From positions 13,252,822 through 13,316,821 of the forward strand of contig CAIIXF020000008.1 in the NCBI GenBank assembly GCA_903813345.2: DNA of 64,000 nucleotides, read 5' to 3'. The DNA is from Owenia fusiformis (taxonomy: Eukaryota > Annelida > Polychaeta > Sabellida > Oweniidae). Each line of letters starts with the position of its first letter. Position 1 is the first letter of the stretch. Positions 38,801 through 51,848 of the stretch are shown piece by piece. The translations under genes were made by a program, and so were the position numbers. Under the pieces are notes generated by a model. That model did no database searches and was not told the DNA's origin. It worked only from the letters and a program-made list of their open reading frames with translations.

Positions 38801-41800
38801 GTATAGTAGACTTCAGTCTCTACTTCCAATGATCGTCTTTGAAACGGTTGTTCCAAGATAGAAATGGGACTTGTATAGTAGATTTTAGTCTCTACTTCCA
38901 ATGATCGTCTTTGAAACGGTTGTTCCAAGATAGAAATGGGACTTGTATAGTAGACTACAGTCTCTACTTAGAATGATCGTCTTTAAAACGATTGTTCCAA
39001 GATAGAAATGGGACTTGTATAGTAGACTTCAGTCTCGACTTACAATGATCGTCTTTGAAACGGTTGTTCCAAGATAGAAATGGGACTTGTATAGAAGACT
39101 TCAGTCTCTACTTCCGATGGTCGTCTTTGAAACGGTTGTTCCAAGATAGAAATGGGACTTGTATAGTAGACTTCAGTCTCTACTTACAATGATCGTCTTT
39201 AAAACGGTTGTTCCAAGATAGAAATGGGACTTGTACAGTAGACTTCAGTCTCTACTTACAATCATCGTCTTTAAAATGGTTGTCCCGAGATAGAAATGGG
39301 ACTTGTATAGTAGACTTCAGTCTCTACTTACAATGATCGTCTTTAAAACGGTTGTTCCAAGATTGAAATGGGACTTGTATAGAAGACTTCAGTCTCTACT
39401 TACAATGATGATCGTCTTTAAAACGGTTGTTCCAAGATAGAAATGGGACTTGTATAGTAGACTACAGTCTCTACTTACAATGATCGTATTTGAAACGGTT
39501 GTTCCAAGATAGAAATGGGACTTGTATAGTAGACTTCAGTCTCTACTTCCAATGATCGTCTTTGAAACGGTTGTTCCAAGATAGAAATGGGACTTGTATA
39601 GTAGATTTTAGTCTCTACTTCCAATGATCGTCTTTGAAACGGTTGTTCCAAGATAGAAATGGGACTTGTATAGTAGACTACAGTCTCTACTTAGAATGAT
39701 CGTCTTTAAAACGATTGTTCCAAGATAGAAATGGGACTTGTATAGTAGACTTCAGTCTCGACTTACAATGATCGTCTTTGAAACGGTTGTTCCAAGATAG
39801 AAATGGGACTTGTATAGAAGACTTCAGTCTCTACTTCCGATGGTCGTCTTTGAAACGGTTGTTCCAAGATAGAAATGGGACTTGTATAGTAGACTTCAGT
39901 CTCTACTTACAATGATCGTCTTTAAAACGGTTGTTCCAAGATAGAAATGGGACTTGTACAGTAGACTTCAGTCTCTACTTACAATCATCGTCTTTAAAAT
40001 GGTTGTCCCGAGATAGAAAAGGGACTTGTATAGTATACTTACTTAAGTATCTACTTATAATAATCGTCTTTGAAACGGTTGTTCCAAGATTGAAATAGGA
40101 CTTGTATAGTAGACTTCAGTCTCGACTTACAATGATCGTCTTTAAAACGGTTGTTCCAAGATAGAAATGGGACTTGTATAGTAGACTTCAGTCTCTACTT
40201 ACAATGATCGTCTTTAAAACGGTTGTTCCAAGATTGAAATAGGACTTGTATAGTAGACTTCAGTCTCGACTTACAATGATCGTCTTTAAAACGGTTGTTC
40301 CAAGATAGAAATGGGACTTGTATAGTAGACTTCAGTCTCTACTTACAATGATCGTCTTTAAAACGGTTGTTCCAAGATAGAAATGGGACTTGTATAGTAG
40401 ATTTTAGTCTCTACTTACAATGATCGTCTTTAAAACGGTTGTTCCAATATAGAAATGGGACTTGTATAGTAGACTACAGTCTCTACTTAGAATGATCGTC
40501 TTTTAAACGATTGTTCCAAGACTGACTTCTAACAGACGAAACAAACAATTTAATGCCACAGTCACAGAGTTCATCATAAACCTATCATGCAATTCTAATC
40601 TATATAAGTAGACTCTAGTTAACCCAATATCAACTCTCAACTGCGATAAACAGGTCGAAAACATGATAATATTAGGATTGTTCAAAAAGTTTTGCACAAA
40701 TATCCTTATCTATGAGAAGAATATGAGTCCAATTTTGTTCATTTTCAGTATGTATGTTTCCTAACCTTTTACGCTTACGCCTTCATGATTTCACATCTAC
40801 TTTATCGAGTATTCTACTCTTTGGCCCATATTATTTATGGAAAGAAAGGCAAGGCAACGATTTTTCAAATATCTAGTTATGCTTTCATATTTCAATATTT
40901 CCCATAGTGTCACGAGTCCCTCAAAAAATATTTTCACTACACAGTTAATATGACAGCGAACAAAATATACAAGTACCGTATTTGGAAGGTTATGTAAAGT
41001 GTGGACGTATATAATATATGATAATATTTCTAAAGCTTGCCGTTCACAGATTTTCCGTTTGTGTTCCATTTGTTTTGTACGATCAAGAAAATTGAACTTT
41101 TATTGGATATTTTCGGGGGCCAAACTTGCCAAATGGCGAACAAAAATTCAGATCTGTAAATAACTGCAACTGATACAAAAATATGAAATACAAGGAACTA
41201 TACGTTTGCAATTTTAAAATATACCCAATACAAGTATATCATGAAAAATAATGGAATGTCATAAAAAATTCGCTAAACTAATAAATAGCTTAAATCTGAA
41301 AAAATAAAGCCAGAGATACGAAATAATTCTGCCTGTGCCTGTCTGTGCCTGTCTAGGATACTAAGATAATACCATAGAAATGGGACATGGAAAGTAGACT
41401 TCAGTCTCTACTTCCAATGATCGTCTTTAAAACGGTTGTTCCAAGATAGAAATGGGACTTGTATAGTAGATTTTAGTCTCTACTTCCAATGATCGTCTTT
41501 GAAACGGTTGTTCCAAGATAGAAATGGGACTTGTATAGTAGACTTCAGTCTCTACTTACAATGATCGTCTTTAAAACGGTTGTTCCAAGATTGAAATGGG
41601 ACTTGTATAGAAGACTTCAGTCTCTACTTACAATGATGATCGTCTTTAAAACGGTTGTTCCAAGATAGAAATGGGACTTGTATAGTAGACTACAGTCTCT
41701 ACTTACAATGATCGTATTTGAAACGGTTGTTCCAAGATAGAAATGAGACTTGTATAGTAGACTTCAGTCTCTACTTCCAATGATCGTCTTTGAAACGGTT

Positions 41801-44800
41801 GTTCCAAGATAGAAATGGGACTTGTATAGTAGATTTTAGTCTCTACTTCCAATGATCGTCTTTGAAACGGTTGTTCCAAGATAGAAATGGGACTTGTATA
41901 GTAGACTACAGTCTCTACTTAGAATGATCGTCTTTAAAACGATTGTTCCAAGATAGAAATGGGACTTGTATAGTAGACTTCAGTCTCGACTTACAATGAT
42001 CGTCTTTGAAACGGTTGTTCCAAGATAGAAATGGGACTTGTATAGAAGACTTCAGTCTCTACTTCCGATGGTCGTCTTTGAAACGGTTGTTCCAAGATAG
42101 AAATGGGACTTGTATAGTAGACTTCAGTCTCTACTTACAATGATCGTCTTTAAAACGGTTGTTCCAAGATAGAAATGGGACTTGTACAGTAGACTTCAGT
42201 CTCTACTTACAATCATCGTCTTTAAAATGGTTGTCCCGAGATAGAAATGGGACTTGTATAGTAGACTTCAGTCTCTACTTACAATGATCGTCTTTAAAAC
42301 GGTTGTTCCAAGATTGAAATGGGACTTGTATAGAAGACTTCAGTCTCTACTTACAATGATGATCGTCTTTAAAACGGTTGTTCCAAGATAGAAATGGGAC
42401 TTGTATAGTAGACTACAGTCTCTACTTACAATGATCGTATTTGAAACGGTTGTTCCAAGATAGAAATGGGACTTGTATAGTAGACTTCAGTCTCTACTTC
42501 CAATGATCGTCTTTGAAACGGTTGTTCCAAGATAGAAATGGGACTTGTATAGTAGATTTTAGTCTCTACTTCCAATGATCGTCTTTGAAACGGTTGTTCC
42601 AAGATAGAAATGGGACTTGTATAGTAGACTACAGTCTCTACTTAGAATGATCGTCTTTAAAACGATTGTTCCAAGATAGAAATGGGACTTGTATAGTAGA
42701 CTTCAGTCTCGACTTACAATGATCGTCTTTGAAACGGTTGTTCCAAGATAGAAATGGGACTTGTATAGAAGACTTCAGTCTCTACTTCCGATGGTCGTCT
42801 TTGAAACGGTTGTTCCAAGATAGAAATGGGACTTGTATAGTAGACTTCAGTCTCTACTTACAATGATCGTCTTTAAAACGGTTGTTCCAAGATAGAAATG
42901 GGACTTGTACAGTAGACTTCAGTCTCTACTTACAATCATCGTCTTTAAAATGGTTGTCCCGAGATAGAAAAGGGACTTGTATAGTATACTTACTTAAGTA
43001 TCTACTTATAATAATCGTCTTTGAAACGGTTGTTCCAAGATTGAAATAGGACTTGTATAGTAGACTTCAGTCTCGACTTACAATGATCGTCTTTAAAACG
43101 GTTGTTCCAAGATAGAAATGGGACTTGTATAGTAGACTTCAGTCTCTACTTACAATGATCGTCTTTAAAACGGTTGTTCCAAGATTGAAATAGGACTTGT
43201 ATAGTAGACTTCAGTCTCGACTTACAATGATCGTCTTTAAAACGGTTGTTCCAAGATAGAAATGGGACTTGTATAGTAGACTTCAGTCTCTACTTACAAT
43301 GATCGTCTTTAAAACGGTTGTTCCAAGATAGAAATGGGACTTGTATAGTAGATTTTAGTCTCTACTTACAATGATCGTCTTTAAAACGGTTGTTCCAATA
43401 TAGAAATGGGACTTGTATAGTAGACTACAGTCTCTACTTAGAATGATCGTCTTTTAAACGATTGTTCCAAGACTGACTTCTAACAGACGAAACAAACAAT
43501 TTAATGCCACAGTCACAGAGTTCATCATAAACCTATCATGCAATTCTAATCTATATAAGTAGACTCTAGTTAACCCAATATCAACTCTCAACTGCGATAA
43601 ACAGGTCGAAAACATGATAATATTAGGATTGTTCAAAAAGTTTTGCACAAATATCCTTATCTATGAGAAGAATATGAGTCCAATTTTGTTCATTTTCAGT
43701 ATGTATGTTTCCTAACCTTTTACGCTTACGCCTTCATGATTTCACATCTACTTTATCGAGTATTCTACTCTTTGGCCCATATTATTTATGGAAAGAAAGG
43801 CAAGGCAACGATTTTTCAAATATCTAGTTATGCTTTCATATTTCAATATTTCCCATAGTGTCATTTTGTGCAATGTTACAGAATGACAGCCCATGATGAT
43901 ATATGGGAAAGGATTAACAGTATCTCAGAAGTGATATTCACCATCGCATTATTCAGCAATCCAAGATGGAATTTGAGACGTGTAAAAGCTTTAGGATGTT
44001 ATGACATCTTATCGATAGGGGCTGGGTTTGTGTCTGTGAACTTTGACAAAGTCTATAACTAGTTATAAGATAATAGAACTAACAGTATTTAGAAAGCACC
44101 TATTGCTCTGAAATCGTATAGTAATATGCATGATGAAAGGTGAATCTATACCTGTATTAAATTTCAAGTAAAATGTTAAAAATTTGTGCAATTTTTTTTG
44201 AACGACACGTAGCATATCATTAAACGGTTTCCAAGCCGGTGTAAAAGGGTAGGAGGTCCTATCAAATCATGGTCCTACTCTCCATTGATTTATATTGTGA
44301 CCTAATTACAATTATTTTCCTTATTATCGTATACGCAATCGGGACCAGTAAGGGCCGTTAAGAAAGGGGACCATAATCCCTGGGGGACCATCATTTCTTT
44401 CACACCGGCAATATTACGTAAACTGAAATCTGTTAATCCGGTCAGCTGGTCTGGGTTAATCTCTCACTTGTAGCATGCAGGCTATTATACTGGCTCTGCA
44501 GCCTTGCATGTTCTGGTGGAATTCTGGTATTACCTCAACAGCTACTATATCGACTATCGATGGTGACAGTCGGTGCGATGTCAAAATATGAAAAAATCTT
44601 CGCCAAGTAACAGCACGATAATTTCAAAAAATTCTTGAAACTTTTTCAATCATATTCAATTCATGCACTTTCTAAATGAACGATTTTTACATGTTTAACA
44701 TAAAATGATATTTGAATTCATTGTAATATCCACAATACCAACACTTAAATTTTATCTGTTTAAGCTTCAGAATAGAGCTGTTTTTACTTTTTAGGCATGA

Positions 44801-47800
44801 AATAAAGTAGAGCCAAATTTAGTTCTTCAACTAAACGTTACAAATCATTTTCGGGAAGTATGTCCCAGACAATGATATATGGAGTTAGCCCGTGTGAAAC
44901 TAGTGATGTTTAATAATTATGTTTATAAGTTTTGGTAATTTTTGGCATTATATGAAGACTGCGACTCTCAGCCAGTCAGCAAAAATCCATTAACTGAGTT
45001 CAACAGATGAGGCTTCGGATGTTTTGTCTAAATATTTCTTTCTCACAATTGTGGGGTCCACAGTCTCTGTTATCCTTTGGAATAGAAAGAGTGACTGATA
45101 AATCAGAATGCTTTCTCGAAAATCTTAGATATATTATCATATTTTGGTAAACATGAAAGTTTTGTCAATGCCACATGTGCCAGGTGGACACAAAATCACT
45201 TTTTCTAATTTACTTTTTATAAAGGAGGAGGGAAAGTATAGCAACAGATTCTGGACAGTCATATGTTGGATTTTTGGTTTGATTTTCAACCCCTTCCACC
45301 CCTGTTTTTTAATTTTTCTTGCATCAATATTTTGTGTTTTAACACACAGTTAACCCCTTTAAAGGAATAAGTAAATATTTCCCATGTTATTTTCCAGTCG
45401 GAAAAACTCATGCGATCCATTGCTTTCAGCTAATTTTGGTCACCCAAAATGGATATCTTTAAAAACCCCAAAGGAATCACTTATTCCTTCAAAGGGGTCT
45501 ACTGTGTGTCAAAACGCAACATATTGATGCAATAAAAATTGAAAAAGGAGGGGTGGAAGGGGTTGAAAATCAGAACAACATTTCAGAAAAAAGATGTGGG
45601 TGGGTTGTTTGCATCTTCCCTGTCTCAAAGTCGAAATTATTTTATCATTCTCTATGAGTTGTTTTCCTGGAGGTAATGCATTGAACTAACAGATGCACAT
45701 GTTTGAATCCTCAGAAAACAGCCAAAATTCAACATATTGACTGTCCGAAATCTGTTGCATTACCTTCCCTTCTCCTTTACACTTATTTTAGGTAAGGATT
45801 ATTTACTTGGTTTCTCAATATTGTATTAGATAAGACCTTTTATTACGACCCTGCTCACCTCAAAACTTGGGAATAAAAAGAAAAAGCTTCAGAACTAACC
45901 TCAAAACTTAGTTGCGTCGTCTGGATTCACACAAAAATTGAAACTTATTTTTGGCTCTTGGAATTTTCACAAATACATTGAATTTTGATTCAACTTTATT
46001 TTTGTGATAAGATGAGAGAGAGAGGGAGATGGGTGTAATGAGAGGTTGAACTTCGCCCCATATGCACTATTTGTGCGAAACTTAAAATGCACCTATAATA
46101 TGTGTACCTGAAAATAACGGTCAAAATAGTATGGGACTCCAGTAAGGGAGCCATACAAAGGAGCGGTATCGATATGGAGAACATTTTGAACACATGTTTC
46201 TCTTAAACCAGTCATAAAAAGAATCTAAAAATTTTACACATCGTCAATTCAATGATCATATTTTGAATGGTAACAATATAATTTGAAAAATAAATATATA
46301 CTTTCATCTATATTGTTTTAGAAAACACATCAAATACTTGTTTTGTTCTTGGTATCACGTTTCCAGAGTGAAATGAAACATCTTTCCGAACCTCATTGTA
46401 AAACACGACATAAACACAACATGTTTAGGTCTCTCAATATTGTAATTGTACAAAGGAAATTTTGGTTGATTTTAAAAAGTATCTTGTTAATGAAATGAAA
46501 GGTTTATCTTGATTTTTATATATTTTGGGGGGATTTTGTTTTAATTTTTGAATACTTTTTTAAAATCTATCAAAAATTCCTTTGTATAATTAACTATAAT
46601 ATTGAGAGGGCTAAAAACACGTTGTATATGCTTTTTTGTTCCAACAAGGTTCGGAAAGACATTTTATTTCATTCTCAAAAATTGGTAGAAAGGAGCAAAA
46701 ACAATTGCACTAAAAAACAAAAATGTTAACAAAAACAGTTATATGAAATATTTCTAAATAATTTTCGCATTAAATTGTTGTCAATCAGTCAACATAACAC
46801 AAAATACCCGGTTTTTTACAGAATGTTTTCAATGATTGGTTTAAGAGAAAAAACATTGTTGAATTCAGCTCTCCATATCGACACCAATCCTTTATGTACA
46901 TGCAGAACTTAACCTAACACGGGTTACTAGAGTATCCGCGTATATTGAGTATGACCAGTTCTAAGCTTACGAGTGTGACCGTATTTCTGTTCCTATATAC
47001 AGACGAGGTGAGTACTTGCTTTTTATGAACACTTTCGAACGTTTTCTTTTTATCCTACTTGGTCAATGAATGATACTTGGTATACTTATAATGCCAGGCA
47101 TATCACAAGGGGGCTTAATGAAGAGAAAACGTATTAATATTAGATTGAAGCCGTAAAATCCTAGTTTCCAGCATCTTTGATCAGTTTTTGTGTAACACAA
47201 CGCAACTCCGAAGAGGATGACACATCTTATGTATAATATATAGCTAGATCTACGAATTAGTCATGAATATTTTAAATAATTTAGCCTGCTCTGTCCAAAT
47301 ATGATACATCTTTGAATTTTTGAGAATACGAATGTCACTGGTGCCCCATTATTGGAGAATACGGTTGTGAAACAATCAGTGGACCGTTCCATGACATTTC
47401 ACAATCGTATCCTCTGGGAAAAGATAAATCCTTCTCTTGCTCATTCTACGGGGGATCATATAAACTGAGATTTGGAGATCTTGTTCAGGTTAGCCATAAA
47501 AAGGTTTGGGATTTGTTTTTTTCTACTGTGATATTCATGATTTGGCTCTAAGGCGAGAAATCTGTACTTTCTGATTGATATTCCATTATGAACAGTTACA
47601 TTGCTAAAATAGCTCATGTTTAACATTTTTTTGTTACATTACTATTAAATACAGCATAAACTATATTCAACAAACACAATTTCAAAAAGGATAATATAGA
47701 AGTTAACCTTTATTTTCCATTTTAAGCAGCTGTGCCTCTCATGACTTTCCAAAACAGGTCATATTCGTAGCCTAAGAACCGGTGTAAAAGTAATTATGGT

Positions 47801-49122
47801 CCCTTGGGGATTATGGTCCCCTTTCTTAAAGGCCCTTACTGGCCCTGATTGTGGATACGATAATAAGGGAAAGAGTTGTATTTAGGTCACCATACAAATC
47901 AATGGAAAGTAGGAGCATAATTTGATAGGACCTCCTACCCTTTTACACCGGTCATACTCCATATACGTGGAAACTCTGTTAGCCCGTGACCTAAGCTACC
48001 TTGAACCTTTTCAGCTTTTTACGTGAGCATAGTGTACGACATGTACGAGTTCATTGTGGTTTCAAATCTCTAGATATCCCTCACCTGATTTAGATAAAGA
48101 AATATCAGAATGTGCGAGGTTTTTTACATGTAGTACATTGCTCTATGTAAAGAAATGACTTGAAAACTATTGAATATCGAACCACTGCTCAGGTATGTTT
48201 ATTCGCAATGGCAAAGACGATAACGCTTATAAGGTGACCTGGCCTCTAAAGGGGCTCTAAACATGCGACTAAATGGGACTTTTGGGTAGAAAGAAATGTG
48301 ACAAATAAATGCTCGCAAGTGACAATTGTGTACGTTTATCGGACTGACAAGTATTTTGAAAGTGACAAATATATAAGTTAAAATAATAGAACCAAGTTAA
48401 GATGACTTATTCTAACCAGAACAGACTATTTGTTGCATTAAATGCTTTGACTGACTAAAAAGGAATGCATCTGACAAAATATGACAAGTAAATTATAAAT
48501 GTGACAATTTTGAAATTTTAAAAGTGACAATAGCGACCTCACTGCCCCCTCTTGGGGAGCCCTTTATTGAGCATACCTACATACATGACATACAGCATAT
48601 ACGGTATTCGAACGTTCATAATAACATTTCATAGCTCATACATATAATTTTATGTTTCTCCACTAATTCTGCATTGATAAGAAGTTTACCTCGGAATACA
48701 GTAACTGGGTGGTGGTATAGTGGTAAATTGAACTGTTCGGATTGAAACTTCAAATTTGTTTTTTTTTTCAAATCAGTAAATCCCGGGCAGTAAATTGAAA
48801 GCAGATGGTAACAAGCAGGTAAGATAAAAACGGGTAGGCCTAAAATTGCACATGTACTTTTGTAACCATGTAATTATAATGTAAGGCTCTTGGTGATCGA
48901 TTAAGCTACTACTACTTATAGTAGGCTATAACTGTATAATGCCTTGAATTTCTATATTATGAGGCTTGTACTTACCGCATTTGGTCTCAGAGTTGTCCTG
49001 CAGAGTTCGATGATCGAAACCTGGAGCTGCTGCTGTTCCTTAGTAAAGTACCATTGTGGGTCGTATTCATATCCAATGCCCCAAAAGTCGGTTTTTCCCC
49101 AAGCCTTTTTACCCTCAGCCAT
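32869..49122 (-). CDS. acyl-CoA-dehydrogenase-fold / cytochrome b5 reductase-like fusion protein
   Basis: Predicted flavoprotein of 765 residues. Exons on the minus strand: 48976-49122 (start, MAEGKKAWGKTDFWGIGYEY), 37721-37901, 37329-37457, 36725-37021, 36254-36423, 35889-36019, 35338-35453, 34395-34512, 33621-34120 and 32869-33377 (stop). All joins keep phase. Residues 1 to about 430 form an acyl-CoA dehydrogenase fold: LGLLGLIIPKELGGLGE, YSDPATGGHFWFP in the flavin-contact region, TTSAGFADFYC, GMHGNQSGP and RDGKAGWVMGPSGEVTR. The usual catalytic YEGT motif is replaced by VMGP. A linker of about 75 residues follows, then a ferredoxin-reductase/cytochrome b5 reductase module: FAD motif RYFSP near 561, GPCGGLEY near 604, NAD motif SGIGVTP near 624 and CGGPSM at 716. 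The C-terminus extends beyond the usual b5-reductase end. No transit peptide is obvious. Likely reaction: NAD(P)H-linked electron transfer to or from a dehydrogenase-type flavin; substrate unknown. The first exon was assigned because its sequence completes the dehydrogenase N-terminal helix. Confidence 0.87.
35767..35873. mobile_element. 107-base hairpin insertion with 9-base target duplication
   Basis: Terminal inverted repeats TAGCCTTGCCCAAGTCGGT (19 bases, perfect) flanked on both sides by GGTCATGCT (35758-35766 and 35874-35882). It lies in an intron of the fusion gene and its right target copy overlaps the 5' splice site region of exon 35889-36019. Confidence 0.85.
37963..40912. repeat. 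2.95 kb segmental duplication, copy 1, containing a minisatellite
   Basis: Starts GAGTCCCTCAAAAAATATTT. Shifted by 2951 bases the same sequence recurs from 40914, including every minisatellite variant I compared. It lies in intron 1 of the fusion gene. Confidence 0.92.
38418..40520. repeat. minisatellite, ~72-base unit, about 29 units
   Basis: The unit contains GAAATGGGACTTGTATAGTA, then TCAGTCTCTACTTACAATGA, then AAAACGGTTGTTCCAAGAT. A higher-order period of about 723 bases (ten units) is visible: the variant with a doubled GATGATCG occurs near 38680 and again near 39403. Confidence 0.92.
40914..43863. repeat. 2.95 kb segmental duplication, copy 2
   Basis: Apparently identical to 37963-40912 and directly adjacent to it with a single base between. 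The match ends at 43863, after which the sequence becomes unique. Confidence 0.92.
41369..43471. repeat. minisatellite, ~72-base unit, second array
   Basis: Second copy of the array at 38418-40520, with the same unit variants in the same order (offset 2951). Confidence 0.92.
44236..44408 (+). mobile_element. MITE, CCGGTGTAAAAG family, copy 2
   Basis: Ends CCGGTGTAAAAGGGTAGGAG and TTTCTTTCACACCGG; body as in the other copies. Within intron 1 of the fusion gene. Confidence 0.9.
45219..45780. repeat. foldback repeat, ~560 bases
   Basis: Outer arms around GCAACAGATTCTGGACAGTC and its near-inverse near 45736-45759; inner arms 45275-45372 and 45478-45575 around CAACCCCTTCCACCCCTGTT. No frame. Within intron 1 of the fusion gene. 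Confidence 0.75.
46342..46700. repeat. foldback repeat, ~360 bases
   Basis: Arms around GAAATGAAACATCTTTCCGA and CTCTCAATATTGTAATTGTA pair with the right half. A related single-arm fragment lies at about 35100-35190 (GTTCGGAAAGATGTTTCATT), in another intron of the same gene. Confidence 0.7.
47779..47951 (-). mobile_element. MITE, CCGGTGTAAAAG family, copy 3
   Basis: Ends CCGGTGTAAAAGTAATTATG and CCTACCCTTTTACACCGG. Opposite orientation to copies 2 and 4. Within intron 1 of the fusion gene. Confidence 0.9.
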
Positions 49123-49725
49123 ATTTTATTGTCGACGTACAGTTGTGCGAGAGCTGCCTCGATAGCTGTACAATATCGCACACTAATACTTGTAGATAGC
49201 TTATGTTTATCTACATGGCTTGTAACAAAGCAAGAGGGGCTTCCAAAGGGGTATATGGCAAGGTCACATTGCCTTACTGTGAATACAACCACTGCCATTT
49301 AATAAATTATTTGCGACTTTATTTAAGGAATTATTTAACCGTAACATGTGGAAATTATCGACTAAATAAGAGACTCTTACTTCATTAACTTTCCCTATCC
49401 CTAGAGAAATCATTGTGCATGTGTATATTGTACAATACAACTACGATGTTTTCAAGCAAAATAATATAAGACGTTTACAGGGGCCTCCCCGGGAATTTTC
49501 CAAATGACTTCATGGAGGATTGACTCCCAGGATTCCAACTCAATATTCTGCCATAAATGGATGTCGTTATTTCAAATTTCGAAATCAAACAGCTGGCTAT
49601 ATATAAATAAAGCATATAAAAATATTTGACAGAAGTATCATTAATACATATATTTTTGATATCTAACGAAGTGGTGGTGAAAGGTGGCCCCAGTTGGTAA
49701 AAACAGACCTCGAAAAGTTTGCTTA

Positions 49726-50428
49726 TTTACATTCGGCTCCCTGTTAATTTATCAATCTTCAAAAGACCCCCTGTAGAACAGTTTTAGAGTAATAAAGCCC
49801 ATATTCCTAGTATGTTACAATAACATGATTATCTTCAAAGTAAGAAGGGATGTTTTTTTCTTTTGCCTAGTTCCAAAGATATTGGCGTTTGAATTTTGGA
49901 AAATCTCCATGGCTGCCATTATAAACTGCTATCAATACGGCTTTATTAAATTGTCCTATTCTGAAAAAGTCTACAATTGAATTTTCTTATATTGTAGATT
50001 TCTATAGTTAGTACGATCGTATATTGACTTAAGGAAAACCAAACAGGCACATTTTAAAAAATTTCTCATTTTTGATATATTTAGCCGTGAAGTTGTATAA
50101 AAACCTTTATTCAGCCCCATAGTAATTTATCAATCTTCAAAAGACCCCCTGCAGAACAGTTTAAAAGTGATAAATCCCATTTTCCTAGTATGTTACAATA
50201 AGAGATGATCTTCAAAATAAGAAGGGTTGTTTTTTTCTTTTGCCTACTTCAAAAGATACTGGCATTTAAATTTTGGAAAATCCCCATTGGCTACCATTAT
50301 AAACCGCTATTAATATGTTTTTACTAAAGTGTAATTTTCTCAAAAAGTCTACTATGAAATTTTCTAATATTGTAGATTTCTATAGTTAATATATTGACTT
50401 ACGGAAAATCAAACAGGCACATTTCCCA
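49726..50428. repeat. direct repeat, two ~330-base copies
   Basis: About 49726-50064 and 50104-50428 share AATTTATCAATCTTCAAAAG, CCTAGTATGTTACAATAA and AATATTGTAGATTTCTATAG-like words in the same order with roughly 85 percent identity by eye. Confidence 0.8.
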
Positions 50429-51095
50429 AATAATAAGAAGAATGGTAACCATTCTTATAGAAAAATAATACATTATTGTAAAAATCTTCAGTTTTCCTCG
50501 AATAAAGTATGCATTTTTGTGATTTTTAGAAAATAGACATGACAAGAAATGACATGAGCCAAAAATATTCTAAAATTGAGACAAATTTCTGTTTAGCCTG
50601 CTTGCTATATCTGATTCTCTCTTTAATGCTAGAGCTGAAAAACGACAAGTTTAATTCAATGTCATCGATCAAGGTCAAGGTCGAATATCGCGAGTTGGAA
50701 CCCTGGGAGCCAGTCCTCGTTGGAGGGACTTGTTGTCTAGCTTCTCCACCTCTTTCGCCAGAGCAAATAGTTCTTTCCTCCGAGTCTCATTCTCTTCAGC
50801 ACAGTGAATGAAATCCCAGGGGAATGTCAAACTCAAACAAAATTCGGCTCAAAGAGGGGGCTGTGCTCGTATATTTTAACTTCCTGAACCTCAAATCGCG
50901 CTTTAGACCGATATTTACATGACCAATATATACGTAGGGTTTTTCTCTGAAAACCCCATGCTATATACAACATTTGAAAATAATGACGCATGTCGTATTT
51001 ACCCTTTAGAAACCCCTGCATCTAGCAAAGGCCTGGTAAATTCCATAGGTTCTGGGCCGATATAAAGATGGCAGCACCAACAGAATCCAGAGAAT

Positions 51096-51232
51096 ATTGT
51101 ACAAATAGTGACTGCCATTGAGGGAAATAGTGCAAAATATTTTCCTCAAGGGAATATCCTGTCCACTGACATGTTCCCGAGGCTGCAGGAAATTTTTTAC
51201 ACTATTTCCCGAAAATGTGGCAGTCACTATTT
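51096..51232. repeat. 137-base imperfect palindrome
   Basis: Begins AAATAGTGACTGCCA and ends with its exact inverse; inner parts GGGAAATAGTG and CACTATTTCCC also pair. Confidence 0.8.
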
Positions 51233-51369
51233 GTTTTATTAGATACCTGATAAGTACTCTGTAAACAAAAACAAAATGAGAAGTCTTTTCATTTCAATAT
51301 CAAATGTTCACAGGTTCTTATTGGCATTTAAAGGCATTTTACCTTTCAACTCCTATAATCTCAGATTTG

Positions 51370-51672
51370 GGGGAAGATAAAATGTACTATTGACTGGTCA
51401 CATGACCTAACTGGTGATTAGTACAATTCATCTTCCCTGAAAGCAGGGATTTAGGACTTTCCAGGGAATTAGTTCATCTATTCCATGTCATGTGACCATG
51501 AATAAGCCAATGAGCATCTAAAATACATTTGAGGTATATAATAATTATAAATAAACACAGATCGATTACCATGTCATCTTTATTTAAGAATTATTTCTAT
51601 CGACCTACTAACTTTTAACCATAGACAAAGTAAACCTATATAGGCGCTAGAAATAATTTTAAATAAAGAGGG
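51370..51672. repeat. two adjacent small palindromes
   Basis: First, 51370-51443: GGGAAGATAAAATGTACTA pairs with TAGTACAATTCATCTTCCC. Second, 51570-51672: CTTTATTTAAGAATTATTTC pairs with GAAATAATTTTAAATAAAG. Confidence 0.75.
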
Positions 51673-51848
51673 CAGGCAAACGATATCAATATATTTTTAT
51701 TACCGTGCGTTTACTTCTTTTAGCCTACATTTCCCCCGATCATCGGCCGGCGCCTGGCCGATTGCAGTATTTTCCCGAGTGTTTTATTCAAAACTGATTT
51801 CAACTTGATTCAAATTGACCAAACTTTTTTTAAATCATCTCAGGGGTG

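Noticed and set aside
38418-43471. Regular array that might suggest a CRISPR
   Set aside because: The units are about 72 bases with no constant-repeat/variable-spacer split, and the setting is an animal intron; this is a minisatellite.
40503-43648. Two identical 64-codon frames, one in each copy of the 2.95 kb block
   Set aside because: They repeat only because the block is duplicated; no coding signal otherwise.
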